Below are positions 14,045-23,525 of a DNA stretch of 64,000 nt, in pieces; within the stretch, counting starts at the first letter, position 1, and each line of letters starts with the position of its first letter. The translations under genes and the position numbers were made by a program. The notes below the pieces were generated by a model. That model was not told the DNA's origin, ran no database searches, and saw only the letters and a list, made by a program, of their open reading frames with translations. This DNA is from Nitrospirota bacterium (GTDB taxonomy: Bacteria; Nitrospirota; Thermodesulfovibrionia; Thermodesulfovibrionales; UBA1546). The stretch covers positions 26,870-90,869 of the forward strand of contig JACPZK010000029.1 of NCBI GenBank assembly GCA_016195565.1, in the 5' to 3' direction.

Positions 14045-15973
14045 TCAAAATCTGTTTAACCCATGCTCAAATAAATAGTTGGCGGTTTGATAATAGCTGA
14101 TAGCCTCATCCAGCAGGTTCTGGTCGGGTGGTATTTCTTTTATCTCACCGCTGCGCCTGTCGAATTGATACACTGTTCCTTTTTTCTTTATATCAAGTAC
14201 CGCAAGCATGTTATTCTTTACATAGCCGAGTTTCTGATACGTTCCAATGAGCGCCCTTTCCTGTTCCGGCTGCATCTTCAGAATATCCTTGCCGAAAAAT
14301 TTAGTCTTATAACTGAAGTTTAGAAGTCCTAAAACAGTAGGAGCAATATCTATCTGGCTCGCCAGCTTATCTATCCTCTGCGGTTTAAAATGTGACGGGG
14401 AATAGATGAGAAGTGGGATTTCATACCGGTTAACAGGCAGTGACGCCTTTCCCGCGGAGCCGGCGCAGTGGTCGGCTACTATGACAAAGACTGTATCTTT
14501 AAACCACGCTTCTTCCTTTGCGTCGTTGAGGAACTTCCCGATGGCATAGTCTGAATATTTTACCGCGCCATTTCTTCCGGAATGGGATGGGATATCTATC
14601 CTGCCTTCAGGATATGTATAGGGCCTGTGGTTGGAGGTTGTCATGATGAGCGCAAAGAAGGGTTTGTTGTTTTTGTAAGACTTGCTGAACTCTTTGATGG
14701 ATTTATTAAACAGATCCTCGTCGCTTACTCCCCATGCATTCTCAAAAACAATTTCGTTCTTGGCAAGGTCTGTCCTGTCGATTACATCGAATCCATTATG
14801 ACTGAAAAAGTAATTCATGTTGTCGAAATATCCGTAACCACCGTAAATAAACATAGTATCATAGCCCCTGTTCTTCATAATCGAGCCCCACGAGAACATG
14901 TTCTCGTTGTTGGGCCGTTTTACGATAGACCTGCCGGGAGTCGGCGGAACCGACAGGGTAACGGCTTCAAGCCCCCGGTCTGTCCTTGTTCCTGTGGCAT
15001 GCATGTTAGTAAATAAGAGGCTTTCCTTTGCAAGCCTGTCGAGGGCCGGGGTAAGATTATTCTTGTTGCCGAAAACTCCGAGAAATTCTGAGCTCAGGCT
15101 TTCCTCAACTATTACCACCACATTGAGTCTTTTTTCTTCGCCTGCATTTTTAATCTCTCTTGTAACATCGAAAATGTTGTCATTGACAAAATAGTTGTTA
15201 CTCTCCTTCAGGAGGAATCTTGCTTTTTGGAAGACTGTCCTGTTGTCTCTTATTGCATAAAATGTCTCGTAGTTTATCTTGTTGTTCTTAAATGCCGCAA
15301 AGAGGCTGTAGATGCCGTTGGCAGAGATCTCATTTGCATAGTTGTTGGCGGATATTTTGGCGAAACCCAGATCGACAAAGGCATATGAAAGTATCGGAAC
15401 AGCCATAAATACTAACCCGCTCTTTACCCTCTGTTTTAAGCTGCTCTTTACCGATATAGACAAATCAAGCAGTTTCCTGAGAGACATAAAGGCCGTCAGC
15501 GATATAACTGCGATTGCGGTCAATATAGCAGGCATGGGATAAGATTCCGTAATATTTTTCACGACTTCCCGCGTATAGATGAGATAGTCCACAGCAATGA
15601 AATTGAACCTTACGCCGAATTCATCAAAGAAAAAGTATTCTGAAACGCTGTTGAAAAAAAGCAAATACAGAATAACGAAAAATGAAAAATGGATAAAAGG
15701 CTTATGAAACCTGCTTTGGTAAATTTTGTCGGGGACAACAGTAAGGTAAAAAACCAGAGGAAGTGAAAAATAGGCCGCGGCAACAATATCAAAGAAGAGG
15801 CCTACACCATAAATCTTAATTAAAAGCCATGGCGTCAGATCGATAACAGGCAGCGATTTAGCAAGCAGAATCGTCCTCGTTATAAAGGACAGCGCTGCGA
15901 ATACGGCAAAGAACAAATACACGCCGGCAAAGCGGCTCTTAGAAAAAAATTGCTTTAAAAATATAGCGTTCAA
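14045..15973 (-). CDS. LTA-synthase-like membrane sulfatase / phosphoglycerol transferase
   Basis: The 642-residue protein has about five N-terminal membrane helices (residues 15-240) and an extracytoplasmic alkaline-phosphatase-fold domain (about 285-560). The latter starts VVVIVEESLSSEFLGVFG and carries the nucleophile threonine region (NMHATGTRTDRGLEAVTLS) and metal ligands in VFVIVADHCAGS. Relatives move phosphoglycerol or phosphoethanolamine onto envelope polymers. The start is TTG 15973; no ATG lies between it and the first helix. The last 60 residues form a soluble tail. Confidence 0.88.
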   Translation of the reverse strand: MNAIFLKQFFSKSRFAGVYLFFAVFAALSFITRTILLAKSLPVIDLTPWLLIKIYGVGLFFDIVAAAYFSLPLVFYLTVVPDKIYQSRFHKPFIHFSFFVILYLLFFNSVSEYFFFDEFGVRFNFIAVDYLIYTREVVKNITESYPMPAILTAIAVISLTAFMSLRKLLDLSISVKSSLKQRVKSGLVFMAVPILSYAFVDLGFAKISANNYANEISANGIYSLFAAFKNNKINYETFYAIRDNRTVFQKARFLLKESNNYFVNDNIFDVTREIKNAGEEKRLNVVVIVEESLSSEFLGVFGNKNNLTPALDRLAKESLLFTNMHATGTRTDRGLEAVTLSVPPTPGRSIVKRPNNENMFSWGSIMKNRGYDTMFIYGGYGYFDNMNYFFSHNGFDVIDRTDLAKNEIVFENAWGVSDEDLFNKSIKEFSKSYKNNKPFFALIMTTSNHRPYTYPEGRIDIPSHSGRNGAVKYSDYAIGKFLNDAKEEAWFKDTVFVIVADHCAGSAGKASLPVNRYEIPLLIYSPSHFKPQRIDKLASQIDIAPTVLGLLNFSYKTKFFGKDILKMQPEQERALIGTYQKLGYVKNNMLAVLDIKKKGTVYQFDRRSGEIKEIPPDQNLLDEAISYYQTANYLFEHGLNRF

Positions 15974-16052
15974 AGCTTACTTAACCTTCATTTTTCTTGC
16001 TTGTTAAAGTTTAACTGAAATATAAGAAATCTGTCCACCTTATATATGGAGA

Positions 16053-16101
16053 TTAAGTTCCAACCACCAACACAGGGCAGGGGATTTTATCTATACCACC
16101 C
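16053..16101 (-). pseudogene. Tail fragment of a universal stress protein gene
   Basis: Immediately after the PEP-synthase-like stop, in another frame, the minus strand encodes GGIDKIPCPVLVVGT and a stop. The C-terminal strand of Usp proteins reads the same way (NAPCPVLVV in the gene at 21410). It looks like the scar of a deleted Usp gene at the end of the module B operon. Confidence 0.5.
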
Positions 16102-16107
16102 CTCCAG

Positions 16108-18678
16108 CTATAGTTTATAATTCTCCTCCAGAAAATTCTCCGTATACCGCTTAACAGCGCTGTCATCATGAAGCAATGCATCCATTTGCCTTGTATAGGC
16201 AATGAGCCTTCCCAGCTGGTCAAGTATGTTCACCATCTCGTCCCTTCCTATATTGGCGAGTCTTGCGATTATGAGATCGCCTTTAGTTTTTATACTAAAA
16301 CCGTATTCCTTCAAAATATCCGCTATAAGCTGGATCCTTCTTGACCTCTTCGTGATATCTGTTGCGCCTCCGGCAAAGCGGAAGTATATGTGATTGTTCC
16401 TCTGATTCTCACTGCAATAGGAATCTATCAGATTGAAATGATACCCGAATCTCAGACCCATATTCAGATATTCCTTCGATGCGATTGCGATGTGCTGGCT
16501 GCTGAAATTCGCACTCCCCGAGACTATATCATCCATCCTCATCATGCTTGTAAAGAAATCCCCTACCTTTAGCGGGATAGGATCAGAATGCCATACCCCG
16601 GGATGCAGCATTCCTTTTATAATTGCCCTGAGCGGAATGGATGTAATCTCCTCGTATGTGGCATTTCTCTTGTCCGGCTTTATGTCCAGCCCTCCGCCAA
16701 TGTCAATCACCACAATCCCTGTGGGTATCGGCAGGTCTAACTTCACAGGATGGCGGCCCTTTAATCCATACCTCGCACCCTCGACAAGTTCTGTAACAGC
16801 TTTTTCGTGTATAAATCTCAAGATGTCATGCATGGTCTTACATCCCTCAATTGTAAAACTATCCATCATAGGGTCAACGAGATTCAAAGGTGAAATGTAC
16901 CTGAGGATATAGCGTTTTTTACGGAATTCATAGATGTCCTCCATGCGCCTGAAAGTTAAATCGGCATACTCAAGAAGTTCACCGATAATGCCTTCGTATA
17001 TCACATTCTTTCCATCATCGTCTATATACAGTGTGATTTCCTGACCGTGTTTGAGAATACCGGTTGCATTCCCTGTATTAACGATTGTCGGGATTCTGAA
17101 TTCCCTGCATAGAGATGCCATGTGGCTTGTGGGTGTCCCCGTATCAGTTACGATTGCAGATATATAAGGCATAACCTTAACAAAATTTGAGGAGTCATGT
17201 TTCGACACAAGGACAGCCGCTTTTGGAACTCTGTCCAATTCATCTGCCTGTTTTAAGATGAAGACCCTGCCGGCGGCAACGCCCTTCTGTATTGCGATAC
17301 CTTTGTCCTTCATTAGCACTTTGTCATTGCGAGATGGAGGCGAAGCAATCTCTGTTGATTGCAAAGATTGCTTCGTTGCTTCGCTCCTCGCAATGACATC
17401 GCGTGTTTCTACCACCTTCAATGGTCTTGATTGAAGGATGGATATCCTTCCACCCTTGTCAATTGCCCATTCAATATCCTGAGGTCCCCTGAAGTGTTTC
17501 TCTGTAAGCATTGCCAGTCTTGCAAGTTCCAAAACCTGTTCTTCGGAAAGACAGGGTTTGTCCCTTATTGCATCTGGAGTCTTAACCTTCTTTGTCCCTC
17601 CATCTTTTTGATTGATGATCATGGATTCCTTTCTGCCCGTTTTCTCATCAATTATTTCAGGAGTGAGTACCTTCCTTACCGCATAAAAATCTGCATCCAC
17701 TTCACCCTCAACTATGGATCTACCGAGTCCCCATGTTGCATTTATTATCATGGCATCATCTCTGTGTGGATTGGTTGAATAAATAATTCCACTGGACACT
17801 GCATCCACCATAACCATACATCCGACTGCCATTTTGAAATTGCTGATGTCATAGCCAAGTTGCTTCATATAAATCACTGCTTTTTCTGAAAACAGGCTGG
17901 CAATGACCTTCTTGTATGCCTCCTCAACAGCGCCGCCTTCCAAAGGCACATTCAAAACGGTCTCGAATTGTCCTGCAAAGGAAAACTCTCTGTCTTCTTC
18001 CTCTGCACTGCTCCTCACGGCAAGGAAACAGTCTCCTCCGCATCTCTTTCTTATCTCCTCAAGGGCTTTACCAATAGCAATCTCAAGGTCAGGTAGAATC
18101 TCTGAGTTGATAATTGAATCCTGCAATTCCTTGAGTTTTGATTCTGCTGTATTAACATCAATGGCATTTATGCTTTCTTGTAGATTATTGTGTTTTATAA
18201 ATTCATCAAAGGCATGAGTTGTTACGGAAAAGGCTTCAGGCACATTGAGTTTCAGATAATTCTTTAACTCGGATAGGTTTGCGTTCTTGCCACCGACAAC
18301 GGGATATTTATCCCACGGGATATTCTCATAGAAAATGACCATCTCATCTGTTGATTGGATTCTGCCGTTAAGCGCTCCTCTTATCTGCCCGTCAATGCGG
18401 TTGAATGTTTCATGCAGTTGTGAGTAACTATTTTGTGTAAGCATGTCAAAGCCCTGCAGCGAATCTTTGACGGCAGCTGTCAACTCTGAATATGCTCCCT
18501 TAATGTAGTTGATGTCAAAGAGGTAATCTCCGCTGAGCTTTTCCCCCATATCGGTAATAATCTCCAGCGCCCTCGTGTTATTTTTAAGCACGTCCTTGAA
18601 GCGTTCAAAAAGAACATTAAAGGGCAGTCCCCTTTTATGTCCGAAAAGGGATTTTAAATCCTCTATAACCTTTATCAT
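16108..18678 (-). CDS. PEP-synthase-like phosphotransfer protein with novel C-terminal domain
   Basis: The protein has 856 residues. Residues 1-110 form a helical lead. Then a pyruvate-phosphate-dikinase ATP-binding domain follows (VGGKNANLSEL near 128, EEEDREFSFAGQFETVLNV, GCMVMVDAVSSG, PQDIEWAIDKGG) and a swivelling phosphohistidine domain with H519 in TDTGTPTSHMASLCREF. The TIM-barrel that binds pyruvate/PEP is missing. Instead about 290 residues of unknown type end the protein. Residues around 441-465 (ARSEATKQS) come from a palindromic repeat inserted in frame. The gene overlaps a receiver-only regulator by 4 nt. Confidence 0.82.
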   Translation of the reverse strand: MIKVIEDLKSLFGHKRGLPFNVLFERFKDVLKNNTRALEIITDMGEKLSGDYLFDINYIKGAYSELTAAVKDSLQGFDMLTQNSYSQLHETFNRIDGQIRGALNGRIQSTDEMVIFYENIPWDKYPVVGGKNANLSELKNYLKLNVPEAFSVTTHAFDEFIKHNNLQESINAIDVNTAESKLKELQDSIINSEILPDLEIAIGKALEEIRKRCGGDCFLAVRSSAEEEDREFSFAGQFETVLNVPLEGGAVEEAYKKVIASLFSEKAVIYMKQLGYDISNFKMAVGCMVMVDAVSSGIIYSTNPHRDDAMIINATWGLGRSIVEGEVDADFYAVRKVLTPEIIDEKTGRKESMIINQKDGGTKKVKTPDAIRDKPCLSEEQVLELARLAMLTEKHFRGPQDIEWAIDKGGRISILQSRPLKVVETRDVIARSEATKQSLQSTEIASPPSRNDKVLMKDKGIAIQKGVAAGRVFILKQADELDRVPKAAVLVSKHDSSNFVKVMPYISAIVTDTGTPTSHMASLCREFRIPTIVNTGNATGILKHGQEITLYIDDDGKNVIYEGIIGELLEYADLTFRRMEDIYEFRKKRYILRYISPLNLVDPMMDSFTIEGCKTMHDILRFIHEKAVTELVEGARYGLKGRHPVKLDLPIPTGIVVIDIGGGLDIKPDKRNATYEEITSIPLRAIIKGMLHPGVWHSDPIPLKVGDFFTSMMRMDDIVSGSANFSSQHIAIASKEYLNMGLRFGYHFNLIDSYCSENQRNNHIYFRFAGGATDITKRSRRIQLIADILKEYGFSIKTKGDLIIARLANIGRDEMVNILDQLGRLIAYTRQMDALLHDDSAVKRYTENFLEENYKL
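17323..17397. repeat. GTCATTGCGAG-type palindromic repeat inside a gene
   Basis: The element runs from GTCATTGCGAG to CTCGCAATGAC with an internal inverted pair AAGCAATC/GATTGCTT. It lies in frame within the PEP-synthase-like gene. A second copy is at 51274-51345 between cbiN and cbiQ. Confidence 0.88.
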
Positions 18679-19046
18679 TTCTTCTTGCTCAATGCCCGCT
18701 GTATGGATGTCTTCAATTCCTTTATCTTCACAGGCTTTGGGAAAAAATCATGCACCTTTCCCCTCAGCGCCTCTATAGCTGTATCAAGATTGGCAAAAGC
18801 AGTAATCATTATGACATCGGTTTCCGGATACAAATTCTTTACAGTTCTTAAGACATCCATGCCGTCTATGCCCTTCATCTTGTAGTCTGTAACAACCACA
18901 TCAAACCTTCCCTCTTTCAATCTCGCAAGGGCAGGTTCTGCATTCAGGAATGTCTCCACAATATAGCCTTCCTGTTCGAGGGACATCTTTGCCATATCGC
19001 AGACTATCTTTTCATCGTCTATAACCATAACCCTATACTGGTTCAT
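18675..19046 (-). CDS. Receiver-only response regulator
   Basis: The 123-residue protein is one receiver domain: acidic pair DDEK at 10-13, phospho-acceptor aspartate in DVVVTDYKMKGIDG, T in VIMITAFA, K in FFPKPVK. There is no output domain, so it must act by protein contact. The kinase gene overlaps it upstream (ATGA) and the PEP-synthase-like gene overlaps downstream. This suggests a kinase to receiver to phosphotransfer-enzyme chain. Confidence 0.93.
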   Translation of the reverse strand: MNQYRVMVIDDEKIVCDMAKMSLEQEGYIVETFLNAEPALARLKEGRFDVVVTDYKMKGIDGMDVLRTVKNLYPETDVIMITAFANLDTAIEALRGKVHDFFPKPVKIKELKTSIQRALSKKK

Positions 19047-20473
19047 TTGACCTCCTCGCGGATTAGTGCATCGCCGACTTCAGTGTAAACAGGCAACTCT
19101 ATGGTAAAGGTTGTGCCTTCGCCGATCCAGCTTTCGACCCTGATATCGCCCTTATGGTTTTTGATTATGCCGTAACTGACCGATAAACCGAGTCCTGTCC
19201 CGCCTTCCCCCTTTGTTGTGAAAAACGGATCGAAGACATGCGGCAGAAATTCCGGGGGTATCCCTTTCCCGTTATCCGTAACGTCAACCTCTACAAATCC
19301 CTTTCGAACTCCTTTCCGCGAGAATATGAACAGACTGCCGCCGTGTGGCATTGCATGAAGCGCATTTGTGATGAGGTTTACAAGCACCTGCTGTATCTGA
19401 TGCGCATCGATGAAAACAGACGGGAGCCCGTCTTCAAGGTTTGTCTTTGCATCGACGTTGGCGACATCTATCATGTTCTGCATAAGATTCAAAGTCTTCC
19501 GTACCACGACGTTGATGTCCGCCTGCTTCAGGTTAGCCTCTTTAGGCCGTGAGAAATCCAGCAGGTTCCTGACGATTTTTTTTATCCTTTCGGTCTCTGC
19601 ATCAATCTTTTTCATGAAGTCGATTCTCTGATCTTCCGTCAGGGACCGATAAAGCTCGTCGTATGTCTGGGCGATCATGGATATGTTGTTCAGGGGGTTG
19701 GTAAGTTCATGCGCCACGCCCGCGGTAAGGACGCCGAGGGAGGCGAGTTTTTTTGATTGGATTATCTGTTCCTCGCGGTTTCTAAGTTCCTCAGACATGG
19801 TGTTAATAGCGCTGATAACCGAGCCGAACTCATCCTTGCTCCTTATCCCCGGTATTGTCGCAAATTTGCCCTCGGTTATCGACGCCGCCAGAGTTTCTAT
19901 CTTCTTTAGCGACTTCAGTATCCGCTGTGAAATAAAATGGCTTACGGCTATTGCAAAGGCAAGCACAACCCAGAAAGAGGAAAACAGAATTTTCTTTGAA
20001 CCCTCAATAATCTCGTTAACACGCTTCCTTTCAAGTTTCGTCATGGATTCTGAGAATTCCCTGAGTTTCTTGCCGGCGTCCCTGAGCCTCAGTTCCATCT
20101 GTACGTCCCTGTTATTGCCGTTCTGTCGGACCTCACCGATCAATGCGGAATATCTATTCAGATGTGACTTCAGAGTATTAATATCTGCCTCTCCAATCGC
20201 CTTGACGATATCTGCTTTTACCTGCTCTATGGAAGCCGTGGTTTGATCTATCTTCTCTTTGATCTCGTCAAGCGCAGTCCTGTCATTATAAAGAAAGTAG
20301 TTCTTCTCGGAAAGTCGCATCTCCAGAAATGCCGTATTCATATCGTCGGCTATTTCGACAAACTTGAGCTTTGTAAGAATGAGATTCAGGTTCTGGAATG
20401 CAAAAAATCCTATCAGTAAAATCAGGGCGACATTAAAAATATTGTAAAGTATGATTTTTCGTTCTATCTTCAT
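19043..20473 (-). CDS. Membrane sensor histidine kinase (third kinase)
   Basis: The 476-residue protein has membrane segments at about 8-28 and 162-180. The sensor is shorter than in the other two kinases but opens with the same motif (RLSEKNYFLYND). HAMP, HisKA with H255 (GVAHELTNPLNN) and HATPase (NLITNALHAM, DNGKGIPPEF, GTGLGLSVSYG) are complete. Its partner is the overlapping receiver-only protein. It sits within the module B operon, 3 nt after a TauE/SafE gene. Confidence 0.94.
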   Translation of the reverse strand: MKIERKIILYNIFNVALILLIGFFAFQNLNLILTKLKFVEIADDMNTAFLEMRLSEKNYFLYNDRTALDEIKEKIDQTTASIEQVKADIVKAIGEADINTLKSHLNRYSALIGEVRQNGNNRDVQMELRLRDAGKKLREFSESMTKLERKRVNEIIEGSKKILFSSFWVVLAFAIAVSHFISQRILKSLKKIETLAASITEGKFATIPGIRSKDEFGSVISAINTMSEELRNREEQIIQSKKLASLGVLTAGVAHELTNPLNNISMIAQTYDELYRSLTEDQRIDFMKKIDAETERIKKIVRNLLDFSRPKEANLKQADINVVVRKTLNLMQNMIDVANVDAKTNLEDGLPSVFIDAHQIQQVLVNLITNALHAMPHGGSLFIFSRKGVRKGFVEVDVTDNGKGIPPEFLPHVFDPFFTTKGEGGTGLGLSVSYGIIKNHKGDIRVESWIGEGTTFTIELPVYTEVGDALIREEVK

Positions 20474-20476
20474 GCA

Positions 20477-21385
20477 TCAATTACCGCCTAAAAGTATGGA
20501 CGGTCTCAGGACAAGCTGAAGGGTCATCTGAACAGCCACCAAGAGGAGTATGAATGCAAGAAACAGTTTCAGATGTTCTCCCTTCAATTTCCTTCCAAAG
20601 ACCACACCTATCTGGGTTCCGATTGTGGACCCCATGAGCAGGAGCACAGCAAGTATAAAGTCCACCGAATGGTTGGTATATGCCTGAAGAAAAGTGACCT
20701 CTATGGATGTAAATAAAATTATGAATAGACTTGTCCCTATCACAACGTGCAAGGGCATTCTCAACATATATACCATCACGGGAATCATCAGGAATCCGCC
20801 GCCAACACCCATTATGCCGGCCAAGATTCCTACAACCACTCCGAGCAAGATGGGAACCAGCAGAGAATGACTAATGCCTGACTTTTCAAAATATGTCTGG
20901 AGCGGAAGGTTTTTAAGAAAAACCGCCAATCCTGACTCTTTTTCTACATGTTCTACGGCCATTTTTTTTCTCTTTAGCTTTGAAAGGGTTTCAGAGAGCA
21001 TGTATATGCCCACGATCCCGAGTAAAAGCACGTAGGTTACTTTTATCACAAAGTCCGCATTGCCCAGTATATTCAGGATGTTAAGGGCTTCTGCCCCTAT
21101 AAACCCTCCAAAGAAACTTCCACCGAGAAGACACCATCCCATCTTGAGATCCACATTGCCGAGCTTATGGTGTGCATAGGCGCCGGAGGTCGCCGACCCC
21201 ACCATCATATTAGTACCTGTGGCGACAGAAACAGTGGGTGATATGCCCAGCATCATAAGCAGCGGTGTAATTAACCATCCGCCGCCTACACCAAACAATC
21301 CGGTAAGTATTCCCACAATCAACCCAATCCCTATTGTGATAAGACTGTTGACGCTGGTTAAAGCAACGGGTAAGTAGAGATGCAT
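20477..21385 (-). CDS. TauE/SafE family permease
   Basis: This 302-residue protein has two TauE/SafE halves (GILTGLFGVGGGWLITPLLMMLG and GILAGIMGVGGGFLMIPVMVY). A cytoplasmic loop with KLKRKKMAVEHVEKE lies between them. It starts MHLYLPVALTSVNS, nearly the same as the permease at 23525-24442, so the two are recent paralogues. AGGAGG precedes ATG 21385. Likely exports an anion such as sulfite; the substrate is not shown. Confidence 0.91.
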   Translation of the reverse strand: MHLYLPVALTSVNSLITIGIGLIVGILTGLFGVGGGWLITPLLMMLGISPTVSVATGTNMMVGSATSGAYAHHKLGNVDLKMGWCLLGGSFFGGFIGAEALNILNILGNADFVIKVTYVLLLGIVGIYMLSETLSKLKRKKMAVEHVEKESGLAVFLKNLPLQTYFEKSGISHSLLVPILLGVVVGILAGIMGVGGGFLMIPVMVYMLRMPLHVVIGTSLFIILFTSIEVTFLQAYTNHSVDFILAVLLLMGSTIGTQIGVVFGRKLKGEHLKLFLAFILLLVAVQMTLQLVLRPSILLGGN

Positions 21386-21409
21386 TATTTCCCTCCTGCA
21401 AGAATCTAA

Positions 21410-21835
21410 CTAATTATGACTGACCACCAACACAGGGCAGGGGGCATTGTGGATGACCTTTTCAATTGTATTGCCGCCGAAAATCTTTAACAGGCGCTTT
21501 TTCTTTTTCTGAGAGCCGAGAATAATGAGGTCGCATCTTTCCTCTTCAGCGACTTCTATAATATTTTTAGGCGCATCTCCTTCTTCAAGCCTCGTTTTGA
21601 TGAGCGTTCTTTCAGCCTCCGCAATATCCTGAAACTCTGATACCGCTCTATTACCCCCGCTGTCAAGGACATCTCCGATATTCCTGATGCCGGTAAGGTT
21701 AAGCTCTCCCTCATTCGGAGGGATGACTTTAACGACTGTCACCCAGCATTGCTCGTCTCCGGCAAGTTTCAGCCCCTCGGCAAGAACATTCTTTGATCCG
21801 TTTACCGCTATCAGTATTTTTCTATATCCTTTCAT
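21410..21835 (-). CDS. Single-domain universal stress protein
   Basis: From ATG 21835 (MKGYRKILIAVNGS) it has 141 residues. It ends LKIFGGNTIEKVIHNAPCPVLVV. The ATP signature is degenerate (GSQKKKKRLLKIFGG instead of G-x2-G-x9-G-S), so nucleotide binding may be lost. The start is 5 nt after the stop of the previous Usp gene with no clear ribosome site, which implies translational coupling. Confidence 0.85.
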   Translation of the reverse strand: MKGYRKILIAVNGSKNVLAEGLKLAGDEQCWVTVVKVIPPNEGELNLTGIRNIGDVLDSGGNRAVSEFQDIAEAERTLIKTRLEEGDAPKNIIEVAEEERCDLIILGSQKKKKRLLKIFGGNTIEKVIHNAPCPVLVVSHN

Positions 21836-21840
21836 CTGTT

Positions 21841-22698
21841 TTATTTCACCGCAAGCACCGGACATTTGGCATTCATTATTACCCTTTCCGTTGTGCTCCC
21901 CATAATCGCCTTGCTCACCCCGCGCCATCCGTACGTTCCGATGACAATGAGGTCGTTTTTCAGGCCTGATGATACCTTGACTATCTCTTCAGAAGGGCTG
22001 CCCTCCCTGATTTCTGTTTTGACGGTAATGCCCTGCGCAGATGCAATAGACTGAGCGGTATTGAGTATCTTTTCCGCTTCCTGCATCATGCTTTTTCGTA
22101 TTGATGAGGTCATGAAAAACTCCACCATCTCCTCATACCGGGGCATTGAATAGAGGACTGTAACCTCAGAAGAGTCTATTGCCGATAACTGACAGGCTCT
22201 TGTGAGTGCGGTCTTGCTGAATTCCGAGCCGTCAAAAGGGACGAGAATAGATTTATAGGTGCCTGTACATTCTGTGCATGGTTTCTTCACCACTAAGACA
22301 TCAACTTTTGAATTCACTATCACCCGTGAGGTCACACTCCCCATAAGCAGCCTGTTGAGTCCCCGCCTGCCATATGTCCCCATGACGATGAGGTCTGCGT
22401 TCTTCCCTTCAGCAACATCAAGAATAACCTCAGGCGCTTCTCCTTCGCAGAGGAGCGAATCAGCTTCTATGCCGAACTCCGAAACTATTTTCTCTTTTGT
22501 CTCCTGACAGAGTTTCCCTCCGATTTTCAGGCGCTTCTCCTGCTGTTCCGGAGCAATGCCGAATTCTTCGGTATCGAAGAAGACAGCGCGGGCAAGGAAT
22601 AGTTTTCCGCCGTGCCTTTTAACCCAATTAGCAGCCTCAATTAGCGCTGCCTTGCTGTATTTCGAATCGTCATAGCCGACTAATAGTGTTTTATACAT
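21841..22698 (-). CDS. Tandem-domain universal stress protein
   Basis: This 285-residue protein has two Usp domains with intact signatures (GTYGRRGLNRLLMGS and GTYGWRGVSKAIMGS). A CTECTG motif in the linker could bind a metal or form a disulfide. The gene is 2 nt from the membrane-anchored TIGR02186-like gene upstream. It is the module B counterpart of the protein at 577-1431. Confidence 0.92.
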   Translation of the reverse strand: MYKTLLVGYDDSKYSKAALIEAANWVKRHGGKLFLARAVFFDTEEFGIAPEQQEKRLKIGGKLCQETKEKIVSEFGIEADSLLCEGEAPEVILDVAEGKNADLIVMGTYGRRGLNRLLMGSVTSRVIVNSKVDVLVVKKPCTECTGTYKSILVPFDGSEFSKTALTRACQLSAIDSSEVTVLYSMPRYEEMVEFFMTSSIRKSMMQEAEKILNTAQSIASAQGITVKTEIREGSPSEEIVKVSSGLKNDLIVIGTYGWRGVSKAIMGSTTERVIMNAKCPVLAVK

Positions 22699-22700
22699 GA

Positions 22701-23525
22701 TTAATGCGCGCCTCCGCCTTTTCTGAAGACCATGCCGACACCGAAGCCTGCACCCAGCGCCGCAACTATGGATATGATTCCGTATAAAACGCCGTTGTTT
22801 TTCGCCATACCTGCTAAACTCTTTACAATGCCTACCTGTTCTACAAGCACGCTTGATTGTGCAGTCTCAGCAACTTTCCCATTTTTTACTGCATACACAG
22901 TAACCGTATAAGTCCCAGGAGGCGCCTGATAAGGCCACTGGGTAAGGATGTAGTATTTCCTTTTTCCGCCCTCATGGCTGAATGATATTTTCCCTGAAGA
23001 CATTGCGTAGAGTTTTGAATCCTCTTTAAACTTCACAAACTCTTCAAACCATTTTGTTTTATCCGACTCATTGGCAACAGGGCTCATTCCCACATGTTTT
23101 TCGAGCGCAGGATACCCGATAACATACTTCTCCATTTCATCCTTGTTTAATATATCCTCGATTTTTTTAGTACTGTGAAGGGCATAGAAGTTCGGTACAT
23201 GCTCAAGATTCAATGTCCCTACATTCATCCACAAGAACCCTGCCGCTTTGCCTTTTTCCTTCATCACTTGATGCCCTTCCGGAGAGGTGATTTTAACGAT
23301 TAGGTCAACATCCTGATTAGATATTCCGCTCGCACTTACCGTACTGCCATGATAGAAGAAGTCTATTGTGATATGGTCGTGATTTGCGTTAATCGTAAGT
23401 TCTGCCGATGCATTATCTGCAAATGTAAAATTAAAAATTAAAAATTCAAAAATAAGGAATACCAAAATTTTGAATTTTGCACTTTGCATTTTGAATCTTG
23501 AATTTTGAATCTTGAATTTTTTCAT
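22701..23525 (-). CDS. Periplasmic membrane-anchored protein, TIGR02186/Alph_Pro_TM-like
   Basis: The 274-residue protein has an N-terminal signal, an extracytoplasmic beta-rich domain beginning ELTINANHDHITIDFFYHGS, a conserved middle (WMNVGTLNLEHVPNFYALHS) and a C-terminal membrane helix (LYGIISIVAALGAGFGVGMVF). This layout fits the TIGR02186 family, often next to TauE/SafE genes. The first 30 residues (KIQNSRFKMQSAKFKI and on) are encoded by AATTCAAA-type repeats, so the signal peptide itself is repeat-derived. Start ATG overlaps the permease stop (TAATG). Confidence 0.78.
   Translation of the reverse strand: MKKFKIQNSRFKMQSAKFKILVFLIFEFLIFNFTFADNASAELTINANHDHITIDFFYHGSTVSASGISNQDVDLIVKITSPEGHQVMKEKGKAAGFLWMNVGTLNLEHVPNFYALHSTKKIEDILNKDEMEKYVIGYPALEKHVGMSPVANESDKTKWFEEFVKFKEDSKLYAMSSGKISFSHEGGKRKYYILTQWPYQAPPGTYTVTVYAVKNGKVAETAQSSVLVEQVGIVKSLAGMAKNNGVLYGIISIVAALGAGFGVGMVFRKGGGAH
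23420..23523. repeat. AATTCAAA tandem repeats forming a signal peptide
   Basis: About 100 bp of direct and inverted variants of AATTCAAAA and TTGAATTTTG cover the first 34 codons of the TIGR02186-like gene. The same unit recurs in cbiP, cbiXC, cbiM, cbiN and cbiGH. Confidence 0.85.

Noticed and set aside
14898..15194. Plus-strand frame inside the LTA-synthase-like gene
   Set aside because: Shadow of a well-supported minus-strand gene; no start context.
17323..17397. Gene break in the PEP-synthase-like gene
   Set aside because: The ATP domain and phosphohistidine domain continue in the same frame across the repeat.
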